NCBI RefSeq assembly: GCF_016405855.1
Contig: NZ_JAEFCA010000001.1
Location: forward strand, 457,316 to 521,315
Length of the DNA stretch: 64,000 nt
Origin: Flavobacterium sp. IB48
Lineage (GTDB): Bacteria > Bacteroidota > Bacteroidia > Flavobacteriales > Flavobacteriaceae
Direction: 5' to 3'
Each line of letters begins with the position of its first letter. Positions within the stretch are counted from its first letter, which is position 1. Of this stretch, positions 24,249 to 32,119 are shown piece by piece. The notes under the pieces were generated by a model, which was not told where the DNA came from, did no database searches, and worked only from the letters and a program-made list of their open reading frames with translations. Made by a program: the position numbers and the translations under genes.

Positions 24249-26822
24249 TTGAAAAATAATTCCACAAAAATAATAGCATTTCTTCTAATTGCAATATTAA
24301 TTTGCGCTTGTAATGCCGTAAAAAGAGTTCCCGATGGAAAAAACCTTCTTGTAAAAAATAATATTCTAGTTAACGGAAAATCTACAAGTGACGAAACAGC
24401 TTCAAACCAAATGTACCAAAAACCAAATGGTAAATTATTAGGTTATAAGCTTCGATTAAATTTATACAATTTAGCCAATTTAAATCCAGATTCTACTTAT
24501 CAGGCAAAATTTAAAAACAATCCTGGAAAGTATGAGCGTATGTCTAAAATTTTTTCTGCAAAACAAGTAGATCGTCTTGGGCAATCTTTTTATTATAAAG
24601 GAATTCATGAATTTCTAAAAAACACTGGCGAACCACCTGTAATAATTGACACTTCAAAAACCAAAAAATCATTATTACGTTTAAAATACTACTATTTTAA
24701 CAATGGTTTTTTCAATGTTCAAACAGGCTATACAATTGATACTGTTGGTATAAAAAGAGCCGCGATTAATTACAATATTACAACAGGACCTGCTTATAAA
24801 TTGGATACTATTAGAACCAAAATAATGACTCCTGCACTAGACTCATTATATAGAACTAATAATGAGCCTTCTTTATTAAAATCTGGAAATCAGTACAAAA
24901 CTACAGATTTTGAAGAAGAGAAAAACCGTATTACAACTTACTTTAGAAATCACGGAGCTTATTATTTTCAACCTACTTATGTAACTTTTGACATTGACAC
25001 AATTGGCAAAAAAGCAAAAGCCGATGTCACCTTAATTATTAACAACAATAATATACAGGAAAAAGATTCAAGCCGTACAGAACCTTTTAAATTATATAAG
25101 ATTAGCGATGTAAATATCTACACCGATTATTCTGCTGCTAATGCTAAGAAAAAACCAACAGATAGCGTAAGTTACAACAACTTTAACCTTTACAGTTATA
25201 AAGGTCTAAAATATAGACCGCGCGCCATTACTGATGCTATTTTTATTACAAAAGGAAGTACGTTTGCCGATTTTAGAACAACTCTTTCTTCTCGCTCTTT
25301 AAACAATTTAAGAATTTTCAATTATCCTTCTATTCAGTACGAAGTAGACAAGAGAGATTCTACAGCACAATCTCTTATCGCTAATGTTTATTTGACTCCG
25401 AGAAAAAAATACAGTTTTGGAACTACTCTTGACGTAACACACTCTAACATTCAGGATTTCGGAATTGGAGCCAGTATTTCTGAAACGATTCGAAATGTAT
25501 TTAATCGAGCAGAGACCCTTGAAATTTCAGCTCGTTTAAATATTGGTTCATCTAGAGATATGGCTAATCCGAACAATAATTTCTTTAACGTTTCGGAATA
25601 TGGTTTGGATATGAAATTGAATTTTCCGAGAATTTTACTGCCTTTTGGAACCGAGAAAATCATTCCGAAAAGTATGATTCCGTACACTTCTATATCATCT
25701 GGTTTTTCCAAACAGCGAAATATAGGCTTGGATAAAGAAAACTTCACAGGAGGTATCTCATATAATTGGAGCCCAAAACGTCATAATACTGCAAAACTAG
25801 AATTATTGAACGCACAGTTTGTTCGAAACTTAAATCCAGGGAACTACTTTAATGTATATACATCTTCTTATGATGATTTGAACGGTATTGGAAAAGACTA
25901 CAATGTCAACCCTGACAACTGGGGAGAAACTACAGAAGAACAAGCAAGAAAAGATCTAACCATACCTAAAGGAACAACAGGATTTACTAATGATGTTTTA
26001 ACAAACAAAACTGCTTTAACACCAAGTGACGCACAATACCAGGAAGTTTCAAGTATAGAAGAAAGACGAATTCGTTTGACTGAAAATGATTTCATTCTAG
26101 CAACAAGTTTTTCTTTTACCAAAACAACTAAAAAAGATTTAGCAGATAACAACTTCTATCAATTTAGAACAAAAATAGAATCAGCTGGAACTTTATTGAC
26201 TCTGGTTTCTGAAATTGGAAATCTTCAAAAAAATTCGAAAGGAAACTATGAGATTTTCAACCTAGAATATTCAGAATACGTTAAAACAGAGTTTGATTAT
26301 ATCAAGCACTGGGATTTTGGAAAAGAAAAAGTTTTAGCCGTTAGAAGCTTCTTTGGAATTGCTATTCCATTTGGAAACTCAAATTATATTCCGTTTTCAC
26401 GAAGTTATTATGGTGGAGGTTCTAATGATAACCGTGCTTGGCAACCTTATGCTTTAGGGCCAGGAAGCACAAATGCTGTAAACGACTTTAATGAGGCCAA
26501 TATGAAACTTGCAGCAAGTGCCGAATTTCGTTTCAAACTTTTTGGAGATGTAAAGGGAGCATTGTTTGCAGATGCCGGAAATATCTGGAATGTCCTCGAT
26601 AATGTTACAGATTCCAAAGCAAAATTTGACAACTTAAACGATTTAGAAGAAATTGCTTTGGGTACAGGATTTGGTTTAAGATACGATTTAAGCTTTTTTG
26701 TTATTCGTTTAGATTTAGGCTTTAAGACTTATAATCCGGCGCATGAGAAGGGAGATCGATGGTTTAAAGAATACAATTTTGGACACTCGGTTTTAAATTT
26801 TGGTATAAATTATCCGTTCTAA
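24249..26822 (+). CDS. tamL: BamA/TamA-family outer-membrane lipoprotein (TamL)
   Basis: An 857-residue protein from a TTG start. A lipoprotein signal (KIIAFLLIAILICACNAVKR) begins there, with the lipidated cysteine at 20, followed by the family's VPDGKNLLVKNNI. Residues about 30-390 hold POTRA-like repeats (KYYYFNNGFFNVQTGYTI, RITTYFRNHGAYYFQPTYV). The C-terminal half is a 16-strand Omp85 barrel (KYSFGTTLDVTHSNI ... SRSYYGGGSNDNRAW, ending FGINYPF). The lipidated form is the Bacteroidota TamL type, thought to work with TamB in envelope biogenesis. No tamB is adjacent. Confidence 0.88.
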   Translation: MKNNSTKIIAFLLIAILICACNAVKRVPDGKNLLVKNNILVNGKSTSDETASNQMYQKPNGKLLGYKLRLNLYNLANLNPDSTYQAKFKNNPGKYERMSKIFSAKQVDRLGQSFYYKGIHEFLKNTGEPPVIIDTSKTKKSLLRLKYYYFNNGFFNVQTGYTIDTVGIKRAAINYNITTGPAYKLDTIRTKIMTPALDSLYRTNNEPSLLKSGNQYKTTDFEEEKNRITTYFRNHGAYYFQPTYVTFDIDTIGKKAKADVTLIINNNNIQEKDSSRTEPFKLYKISDVNIYTDYSAANAKKKPTDSVSYNNFNLYSYKGLKYRPRAITDAIFITKGSTFADFRTTLSSRSLNNLRIFNYPSIQYEVDKRDSTAQSLIANVYLTPRKKYSFGTTLDVTHSNIQDFGIGASISETIRNVFNRAETLEISARLNIGSSRDMANPNNNFFNVSEYGLDMKLNFPRILLPFGTEKIIPKSMIPYTSISSGFSKQRNIGLDKENFTGGISYNWSPKRHNTAKLELLNAQFVRNLNPGNYFNVYTSSYDDLNGIGKDYNVNPDNWGETTEEQARKDLTIPKGTTGFTNDVLTNKTALTPSDAQYQEVSSIEERRIRLTENDFILATSFSFTKTTKKDLADNNFYQFRTKIESAGTLLTLVSEIGNLQKNSKGNYEIFNLEYSEYVKTEFDYIKHWDFGKEKVLAVRSFFGIAIPFGNSNYIPFSRSYYGGGSNDNRAWQPYALGPGSTNAVNDFNEANMKLAASAEFRFKLFGDVKGALFADAGNIWNVLDNVTDSKAKFDNLNDLEEIALGTGFGLRYDLSFFVIRLDLGFKTYNPAHEKGDRWFKEYNFGHSVLNFGINYPF

Positions 26823-26836
26823 TGCTAATTAATTCT

Positions 26837-26844
26837 TATTTTTG
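26837..26844 (+). promoter_or_regulatory. -7 element of the fbaA promoter
   Basis: TATTTTTG 38 bases before the fbaA ATG. No good -33 TTG at the usual spacing. Confidence 0.5.
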
Positions 26845-26882
26845 CAACCTAAAAACTAAAAACAACTATAAAAAAAATTACA

Positions 26883-27950
26883 ATGGCACATAACATTAAA
26901 CCAGGAGTAGCTACAGGAGATCAAGTACAAGAGATCTTTAATTATGCGAAAGAGAAGGGTTTTGCTCTTCCAGCAGTAAACGTTACTGGATCTAGCACAA
27001 TTAATGGAGTTCTTGAAACTGCAGCGAAACTAAACGCGCCAGTTATCATTCAATTTTCTAACGGAGGAGCTCAATTCAACGCTGGAAAAGGATTATCAAA
27101 TGCAGGTGAAAAAGCAGCAATCGCGGGAGGAATCGCAGGAGCAAAACATATTCATACTTTGGCAGAAGCTTACGGTGCAACTGTAATCTTACACACTGAC
27201 CACTGTGCAAAAAAACTTTTACCTTGGATTGATGGTTTATTAGATGCTTCTGAAAAACATTTCGCAGAAACAGGAAAACCATTATTCAGCTCTCACATGA
27301 TCGATTTATCTGAAGAACCAATCGAAGAAAACATCGAAATCTGTAAAGAATACTTAGCTAGAATGAGCAAAATGGGTATGACACTAGAAATCGAGCTTGG
27401 TATTACAGGTGGTGAAGAAGATGGTGTTGATAACTCTGATGTTGACAGCTCAAAATTATATACTCAACCAGAAGAAGTAGCTTACGCTTACGAAGAATTA
27501 TCTAAAGTAAGCCCTAAATTTACAATTGCTGCTGCTTTCGGAAACGTTCACGGTGTTTACAAACCAGGAAACGTAAAATTAACTCCAAAAATCTTAAAAA
27601 ATTCTCAAGATTTCGTACAAAACAAATTCAACACAGGACACAATCCAGTTGATTTCGTATTCCACGGAGGTTCAGGTTCTACACTTGAAGAAATCAGAGA
27701 AGGAATTAGCTACGGAGTTATCAAAATGAACATCGATACAGATTTACAATTTGCATACACTGAAGGAATCCGTGATTACATGGTTAAAAACCTTGACTAT
27801 TTGAAATCTCAAATTGGAAATCCAGAAGGTCCAGATGCTCCAAACAAAAAATATTACGATCCAAGAAGATGGGTTCGTGAAAGCGAAGTAACATTCAACG
27901 CAAGACTTGAACAAGCTTTTGCTGATTTAAATAACGTGAATACACTATAA
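26883..27950 (+). CDS. fbaA: Class II fructose-bisphosphate aldolase
   Basis: A 355-residue zinc enzyme cleaving fructose-1,6-bisphosphate to the two triose phosphates. ALPAVNVTGSSTINGVLETA, the zinc ligands in VILHTDHCAKKLLPWIDGLL, LEIELGITGGEEDGVDNSDV, and DFVFHGGSGSTLEEIREGISYGVIKMNIDTD with the zinc- and phosphate-binding motif are all in place. Length and motifs match the E. coli FbaA-type (class IIA) rather than the shorter class IIB. It is transcribed with or just before accD. Confidence 0.97.
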   Translation: MAHNIKPGVATGDQVQEIFNYAKEKGFALPAVNVTGSSTINGVLETAAKLNAPVIIQFSNGGAQFNAGKGLSNAGEKAAIAGGIAGAKHIHTLAEAYGATVILHTDHCAKKLLPWIDGLLDASEKHFAETGKPLFSSHMIDLSEEPIEENIEICKEYLARMSKMGMTLEIELGITGGEEDGVDNSDVDSSKLYTQPEEVAYAYEELSKVSPKFTIAAAFGNVHGVYKPGNVKLTPKILKNSQDFVQNKFNTGHNPVDFVFHGGSGSTLEEIREGISYGVIKMNIDTDLQFAYTEGIRDYMVKNLDYLKSQIGNPEGPDAPNKKYYDPRRWVRESEVTFNARLEQAFADLNNVNTL

Positions 27951-27956
27951 TAAAAA

Positions 27957-28010
27957 GTTTCAAGTTTAAAGTTTCAAGTTTCAGGTTTCGCAACTTGAAA
28001 CTTGAAACCT
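27957..28010. repeat. AAGTTTCAAGTTT-type inverted repeat between fbaA and accD
   Basis: Perfect arms AGTTTCAAGTT (27970-27980) and AACTTGAAACT (27992-28002), flanked by further copies of the same GTTTCAAG/CTTGAAAC unit. A closely similar element lies after rpoD at 63.53 kb. There is no T-run, so it does not look like a terminator. Confidence 0.75.
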
Positions 28011-28031
28011 CAAACAAATAAAACATTCAAT

Positions 28032-28886
28032 ATGGCTTGGTTTAAAAGACAAGAAAAAGGGATTACGACCGCGACAGAAGATAAGATGGACGTTCCGAAA
28101 GGATTGTGGTACAAATCTCCTACTGGAAAAATTATTGATGCTGACGAATTAGCGAGAAATTTATTCGTAAGCCCTGAAGATGATTTTCACGTTCGAATTG
28201 GAAGCGCAACCTATTTTGAAATTTTATTCGACAACAACGAATTTGTTGAGTTAGACAAAAACATGACTTCTAAAGATCCTTTGCACTTTGTTGACACAAA
28301 GAAATATGCAGACAGATTGAAAGATGTGATGGAGAAAACTCACCTTAAAGACGCTGTACGTACGGGAGTAGGAAAATCTAAAGGAAAAGAACTTGTAATC
28401 TGCTGTATGGATTTTGCATTCATCGGTGGATCTATGGGAGCAGTTGTAGGTGAGAAAATCGCAAGAGGTATTGATCACGCGATCAAAAACAAACTTCCTT
28501 TTGTAATGATTTCTAAATCTGGTGGGGCTCGTATGATGGAAGCTGCTTATTCTTTAATGCAATTAGCAAAAACTTCTGTAAAACTAGCTCAATTAGCTGA
28601 AGCTAAATTACCTTACATCTCTCTTTGTACAGATCCAACAACGGGTGGAACAACTGCATCTTACGCAATGTTAGGAGACATCAATATCTCTGAACCAGGC
28701 GCTTTGATTGGTTTTGCTGGTCCTCGTGTTGTTCGCGATACTACAGGAAAAGATTTGCCAGAAGGTTTCCAAACTGCTGAGTTCTTATTAGAGCACGGTT
28801 TCTTAGACTTTATCACGCCAAGAAAAGAATTGAAAGATAAGATTAACTTATATATCGATTTGATTCAAAATAATGATATTAGATAG
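28032..28886 (+). CDS. accD: Acetyl-CoA carboxylase, carboxyltransferase beta subunit, zinc-ribbon cysteines lost
   Basis: A 284-residue subunit starting [18 protein letters not shown]. The longer start at 28002 lies within the repeat. The carboxyltransferase core is intact: [59 protein letters not shown] and [11 protein letters not shown]. The N-terminal zinc ribbon, normally CxxC...CxxC, here reads SPTG at 29-32 and SPED at 47-50, so all four cysteines are gone although the fold-forming surroundings ([15 protein letters not shown]) remain. The enzyme makes malonyl-CoA with AccA and AccBC, which are not in this window. Confidence 0.95.
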   Translation: MAWFKRQEKGITTATEDKMDVPKGLWYKSPTGKIIDADELARNLFVSPEDDFHVRIGSATYFEILFDNNEFVELDKNMTSKDPLHFVDTKKYADRLKDVMEKTHLKDAVRTGVGKSKGKELVICCMDFAFIGGSMGAVVGEKIARGIDHAIKNKLPFVMISKSGGARMMEAAYSLMQLAKTSVKLAQLAEAKLPYISLCTDPTTGGTTASYAMLGDINISEPGALIGFAGPRVVRDTTGKDLPEGFQTAEFLLEHGFLDFITPRKELKDKINLYIDLIQNNDIR

Positions 28887-28907
28887 TTTTAAAACTACTT
28901 AAAATAG

Positions 28908-28942
28908 AAATCCCAAGAAAATTGCTTCTTGGGATTTTTTGT
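28908..28942 (+). terminator. Terminator of accD
   Basis: AAATCCCAAGAA / TTCTTGGGATTTTTT hairpin. A near-copy follows the next gene at 29529. Confidence 0.85.
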
Positions 28943-29015
28943 TTTCAAACCATATAAGTTTTATAAGTTCAATTAATAACTTGTCTGAAAAATTGTATTT
29001 TTGTTTTTGCATAAA

Positions 29016-29031
29016 TGATAATAGCGTATCA
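29016..29031. promoter_or_regulatory. Operator-like dyad upstream of the XRE gene
   Basis: TGATA-N6-TATCA dyad 67 bases before the ATG, close to a TATTTTTG element at 28996-29003. Confidence 0.35.
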
Positions 29032-29085
29032 TACTAATGCAAACCTGTTTTTTACGGAAATCTATTTTTTCTAAAGTAATATAAA

Positions 29086-29093
29086 TATCTTTG
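29086..29093 (+). promoter_or_regulatory. -7 element immediately before the XRE gene
   Basis: TATCTTTG ends four bases before the ATG at 29098, so the transcript would be essentially leaderless. No -33 TTG at the right spacing. Confidence 0.45.
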
Positions 29094-29097
29094 AATT

Positions 29098-29499
29098 ATG
29101 AGCACAGCAACAAAACCAAAACACATAGGACGACAAATAAGCCGTATTCGCGAACTTAAAGATATGAAACAAGAAGCGTTGGCACAAGCATTAGGAATAT
29201 CTCAACAATCTGTGTCAGCAATAGAAAATAGCGAAACTATTGACGACGCAAAACTTGCAGAAGTAGCAAAAGCTCTTGGAGTAAGTGCCGAAGCAATTAA
29301 AAACTTTACAGAAGAAAACATGATAAATTATTTCAATAATTTTTACGATAACAGCACAAGTACTGGAATAAATGGAATGTTCAATCCAACTCATTGCACA
29401 TTTAATCCGTTAGATAAAGTAGTTGAACTTTACGAACGTTTGGTTTTGGCAGAAAAAGAAAAAAATGAATATTTGGAAAAATTAATGAAAGAGAAATAA
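29098..29499 (+). CDS. XRE-family helix-turn-helix protein
   Basis: A 133-residue protein with an HTH_3 domain at about 12-66 (ISRIRELKDMKQEALAQALGISQQSVSAIENSE ... LAEVAKALGVSAEAIKNF). A C-terminal part without recognisable domain follows (NGMFNPTHCTFNPLDKVVEL), then a charged helix, YERLVLAEKEKNEYLEKLM, that may mediate oligomerisation. Probably a small transcriptional regulator. Its target is unknown; self-regulation through the TGATA-N6-TATCA dyad upstream is possible. The gene stands alone between two near-identical hairpin terminators. Confidence 0.88.
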   Translation: MSTATKPKHIGRQISRIRELKDMKQEALAQALGISQQSVSAIENSETIDDAKLAEVAKALGVSAEAIKNFTEENMINYFNNFYDNSTSTGINGMFNPTHCTFNPLDKVVELYERLVLAEKEKNEYLEKLMKEK

Positions 29500-29528
29500 T
29501 CTTTCTAAAAACATACAAATTCAATACA

Positions 29529-29562
29529 AAATCTCAAGAAATTGCTTCTTGAGATTTTTTTA
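29529..29562 (+). terminator. Terminator of the XRE gene
   Basis: AAATCTCAAGAA / TTCTTGAGATTTTTTT hairpin. It differs from the one at 28908 by a compensated base pair in the stem. Confidence 0.85.
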
Positions 29563-29588
29563 TATCTTTATTTTAAATCTTATTCTTT

Positions 29589-30200
29589 ATGGCTAGAATT
29601 TTTATTGGTTTTATGATTTGTTTTCTCTTTTTGAATTGTAGCAAGAAAGAAAATCAAGCTGAAAACATTCCATATATAATTTCTCAGAATAACAAAGAAA
29701 TAATTCGTGGCAAAGACACAATTCCACCACCACCACCTATTCCTGGCTGGCTATTTTATGGGACTAATACTTTCATCATAAACTCAGATTCTACTGCATA
29801 TTATTTGCAAAATAAAGGCATAGGAATGATATGCGGAACACCAAATACAGACACAATTCCATACTTCGCTGATTTAGATCCAAGAGGTTTGATTGAAATT
29901 TCAAATAAAAACATTTATGATTTTATTAAATTGAATTATAAAGATGATTTTCGAAATCAAACTTTTATTGCATCCCAATCTGATACTTTAAATTCTAAAA
30001 TATTTTTCGATTTATATAAATCTTTAAATTATTTCAAAAAAGATCGAGATTTTGTTATTATAAGAAGAACGACACAAGAAGAAGACACGGTCATTTATTA
30101 TAAAAGAAACAACAAACATTACAACTCGGAAAACATTAAATGGGATAAAACAAGAATCAAATTTCCTGAACATGTCAAATTTGTCAAAAGAAAGAAATAA
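29589..30200 (+). CDS. Predicted lipoprotein of unknown function
   Basis: A 203-residue protein with a lipoprotein signal: MARIFIGFMICFLFLNCSKK, lipidation at Cys17. The mature protein begins with a charged spacer and a proline stretch (DTIPPPPPIPGWLFYGTNTF). It then continues as mixed alpha/beta sequence with no motif I recognise and a basic C-terminus (HVKFVKRKK). It is monocistronic and converges on the cupin-like gene. No function is proposed. Confidence 0.7.
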   Translation: MARIFIGFMICFLFLNCSKKENQAENIPYIISQNNKEIIRGKDTIPPPPPIPGWLFYGTNTFIINSDSTAYYLQNKGIGMICGTPNTDTIPYFADLDPRGLIEISNKNIYDFIKLNYKDDFRNQTFIASQSDTLNSKIFFDLYKSLNYFKKDRDFVIIRRTTQEEDTVIYYKRNNKHYNSENIKWDKTRIKFPEHVKFVKRKK

Positions 30201-30216
30201 AACTAAGTCAATATAT

Positions 30217-30304
30217 GTCGTTCCTATGGAATTTATGAATACCAGCTCTTATTTCCCAAAGGAATAAGTTCTGTTTCTACCAATATTTTATTCCTACGAA
30301 ATTA
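30217..30304. repeat. Possible degenerate dispersed repeat between convergent genes
   Basis: The gap begins with TTCCTATGGAATTT (30221-30234) and ends with TTCCTACGAAATTA (30291-30304), related edges in the same orientation. A small CTTATT/AATAAG hairpin lies in the middle. It recalls intergenic repeats common in flavobacteria, but the match is from memory and weak. Confidence 0.3.
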
Positions 30305-31189
30305 CCCTGCTTTTTTCAAATCCTTCTTCAATTCCTTCTCAGCGATTTTAAAGACTAATTTTTCACGCCAAATTGCATAACGTTCTCTAAAAACTACTTT
30401 TATAGCGCTATCTACAGCACCATGCATAAAAAGACTCCATACGCTAGCAATTTTTCTAGAAACAGATTGATCCCATGCGCGAAGTGTTAGAGAAAAAGAA
30501 CCATCTATATAACGCATCCAGTGCCACATTCCTGTTGGCATGAATAAAGTATCTCCATGCTCGAGAAAAACTTCATAGCCTTCTACTCCTTTCAACGCTG
30601 GAAATTTTTCAAAATCGGGATTGGCAACATCATAATCTTCTAATGCATAAGTGGTATTTGGAAGACAGTAAAGTCTTTTCTTCCATTTGTTATCAAATAA
30701 GATAATATGCTTTCTTCCGCCGAAATGAGTATGAAAAAGATGTGGCAAATCGATATCATAATGCAGAAAAGTAATCGCTTTAGAACCGCCAAAAAACATA
30801 GCAGGCATGCTTTCTATAAAACCTCCCATTAATTCTTTGGGAACTTTTACATCGTCAATTAATTCGGGTCTGTGCTTGAAAAGATTGAAGAAAAAAATAC
30901 GTAACTGGGTTGGTTCACGCTTTATCAAATCCAGATATTCTCCAAATTTCATACTCGCAATCGAAGCATTGATTACTTTTTTCGGATCTGCCTTTGAATT
31001 ATCTACAAGTTTAACCTCTATATCTCCAGCAATCTGCTTGAAATACTCCGTTGACCATTTTTCTCTTGCTGGCCAATCTTTTGTAAGTCCCTTTATGATT
31101 AAAGGTTTTCTTTTATCTAGGTAATTCTTTTTAAAATCTTCCTTGGAAATCGACTCAACAGTATCAACAGATTTAAGATTAAAGCTCAT
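30302..31189 (-). CDS. Cupin-like (JmjC-type) protein
   Basis: A 295-residue protein of the cupin_8/JmjC group of Fe(II)/2-oxoglutarate oxygenases. DKRKPLIIKGLTKDWPAREKW is the typical opening. The metal ligands appear as HYDIDLPHLFHTHFGG (H-x-D, about 145-160). The distal histidine lies in EHGDTLFMPTGMWHWMRY. KHIILF supplies the 2-oxoglutarate-binding lysine position. Relatives hydroxylate proteins or RNA, but the substrate here is not predictable. A promoter of standard form precedes it, and it is monocistronic. Confidence 0.88.
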   Translation of the reverse strand: MSFNLKSVDTVESISKEDFKKNYLDKRKPLIIKGLTKDWPAREKWSTEYFKQIAGDIEVKLVDNSKADPKKVINASIASMKFGEYLDLIKREPTQLRIFFFNLFKHRPELIDDVKVPKELMGGFIESMPAMFFGGSKAITFLHYDIDLPHLFHTHFGGRKHIILFDNKWKKRLYCLPNTTYALEDYDVANPDFEKFPALKGVEGYEVFLEHGDTLFMPTGMWHWMRYIDGSFSLTLRAWDQSVSRKIASVWSLFMHGAVDSAIKVVFRERYAIWREKLVFKIAEKELKKDLKKAG

Positions 31190-31217
31190 TTATCTTGTGT
31201 TTTAATTTGTTGTCTAT

Positions 31218-31248
31218 CAAATGTATCTAATTATTCTCACCCAACAAA
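31218..31248 (-). promoter_or_regulatory. Promoter of the cupin-like gene
   Basis: Minus-strand TTTG (31248-31245), a 19-base spacer and TACATTTG (31225-31218), about 29 bases before the ATG. Confidence 0.7.
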
Positions 31249-31272
31249 ATTTACAGTAAAATAACACAAAAA

Positions 31273-31302
31273 CAATATTACATTCCTGTTCGAATGGCTT
31301 CA
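31273..31302. repeat. 30-bp direct repeat, copy 1
   Basis: Identical to 32090-32119. On the minus strand it reads as the codons EAIRTGM, a stop, and the next bases. The copy at 32.1 kb is the true 3' end of the permease gene. Similarity with a few mismatches continues to about 31313. Confidence 0.9.
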
Positions 31303-31316
31303 GCCGGATTTAAAAA
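31279..31316 (-). pseudogene. 3'-end remnant of a second MacB-like permease
   Basis: On the minus strand the bases translate as LNPAEAIRTGM followed by a stop. The intact neighbouring permease ends LDPVEAIRTGM. Substitutions at several positions outside the 30-bp identity suggest a diverged paralogue rather than a fresh copy. Only about the last dozen codons remain; upstream the sequence changes to unrelated AT-rich DNA. Confidence 0.6.
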
Positions 31317-31336
31317 TATTTATAAAACTTAAATAA

Positions 31337-32076
31337 TTAAAACAAGTCAAGTCTATAAACTAGATTATTATAATCCCCAATATTTTCTTTCAAAGATCTG
31401 ATCTTCCATAAATATGATTCTGAACATTCAAGCATATATACTAAATCATCATTGTATAAATTTAAAAAATCACTTTTATTCAAAATACTTTCCAAAAACC
31501 TACTACTACTTAAATACATCTCTTTATCTTGGGACAAATCTGCCAATATTTCTTTTAACTCATTTTCATAATCACTTTCCAACTCTTCATCTTTTAATAT
31601 AATATTTAGAAGCACAATGGAAAGAAAATCTATAACTAGTTTAAATTCATCAGGCTTATAAGGTGAATTTAAATTGTTCCATGAGGCATCCTATTTGTTA
31701 ATTTATCATCAAAGTCATTTATTCCATATTCTCCAAAACAAATAAATATTGATATCTCTTCTCTACTATGCAAGTCTCCAATTTCGTATAAACCTAGATT
31801 ATCCAAAAAATCCGCATCCCAATCTAACTCTTCATCGTAGCATTCAAATATCCACTTGAAAATCACTTCAAATTCATTATGATTTATTTTAAAAAAATTG
31901 GACTTTATTTTCTCTATAATATTCTCATATGAAACTTTGAAATATTCTGTATCCAAATTAGATGAAAAAACAAATTCTTTAAAGTTTTTAGAAATATTAT
32001 TATCCGATATTAATGGTAATAAATTTGCCTCAATTTTTAATTTATCTATTTTATAAAATTCTATCCTACCACTCAT
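31337..32076 (-). pseudogene. Frameshifted gene for an acidic cytosolic protein of unknown function
   Basis: Two minus-strand frames join into one protein of about 246 residues. The first (32076-31669) starts MSGRIEFYKIDKLKIEANLL and ends ...DDKLTNR followed by a spurious MPHGTI and stop. From 31690 the next frame continues sensibly as DASWNNLNSPYKPDEFKLVI and runs to ...NLVYRLDLF at 31337. One missing G between 31690 and 31691 (agg-atg instead of agg-gat) explains the break. The protein is very acidic and Asn/Ile/Leu-rich with no signal peptide, and its base composition is poorer in GC than its neighbours. Small acidic proteins of this kind are often immunity proteins, but that is only a guess. 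Confidence 0.65.
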
Positions 32077-32089
32077 TTCTTAAAAATAT

Positions 32090-32119
32090 CAATATTACAT
32101 TCCTGTTCGAATGGCTTCA
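32090..32119. repeat. 30-bp direct repeat, copy 2 (3' end of the permease gene)
   Basis: Identical to 31273-31302. It covers the last seven codons, stop and next few bases of the permease gene. Confidence 0.9.
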
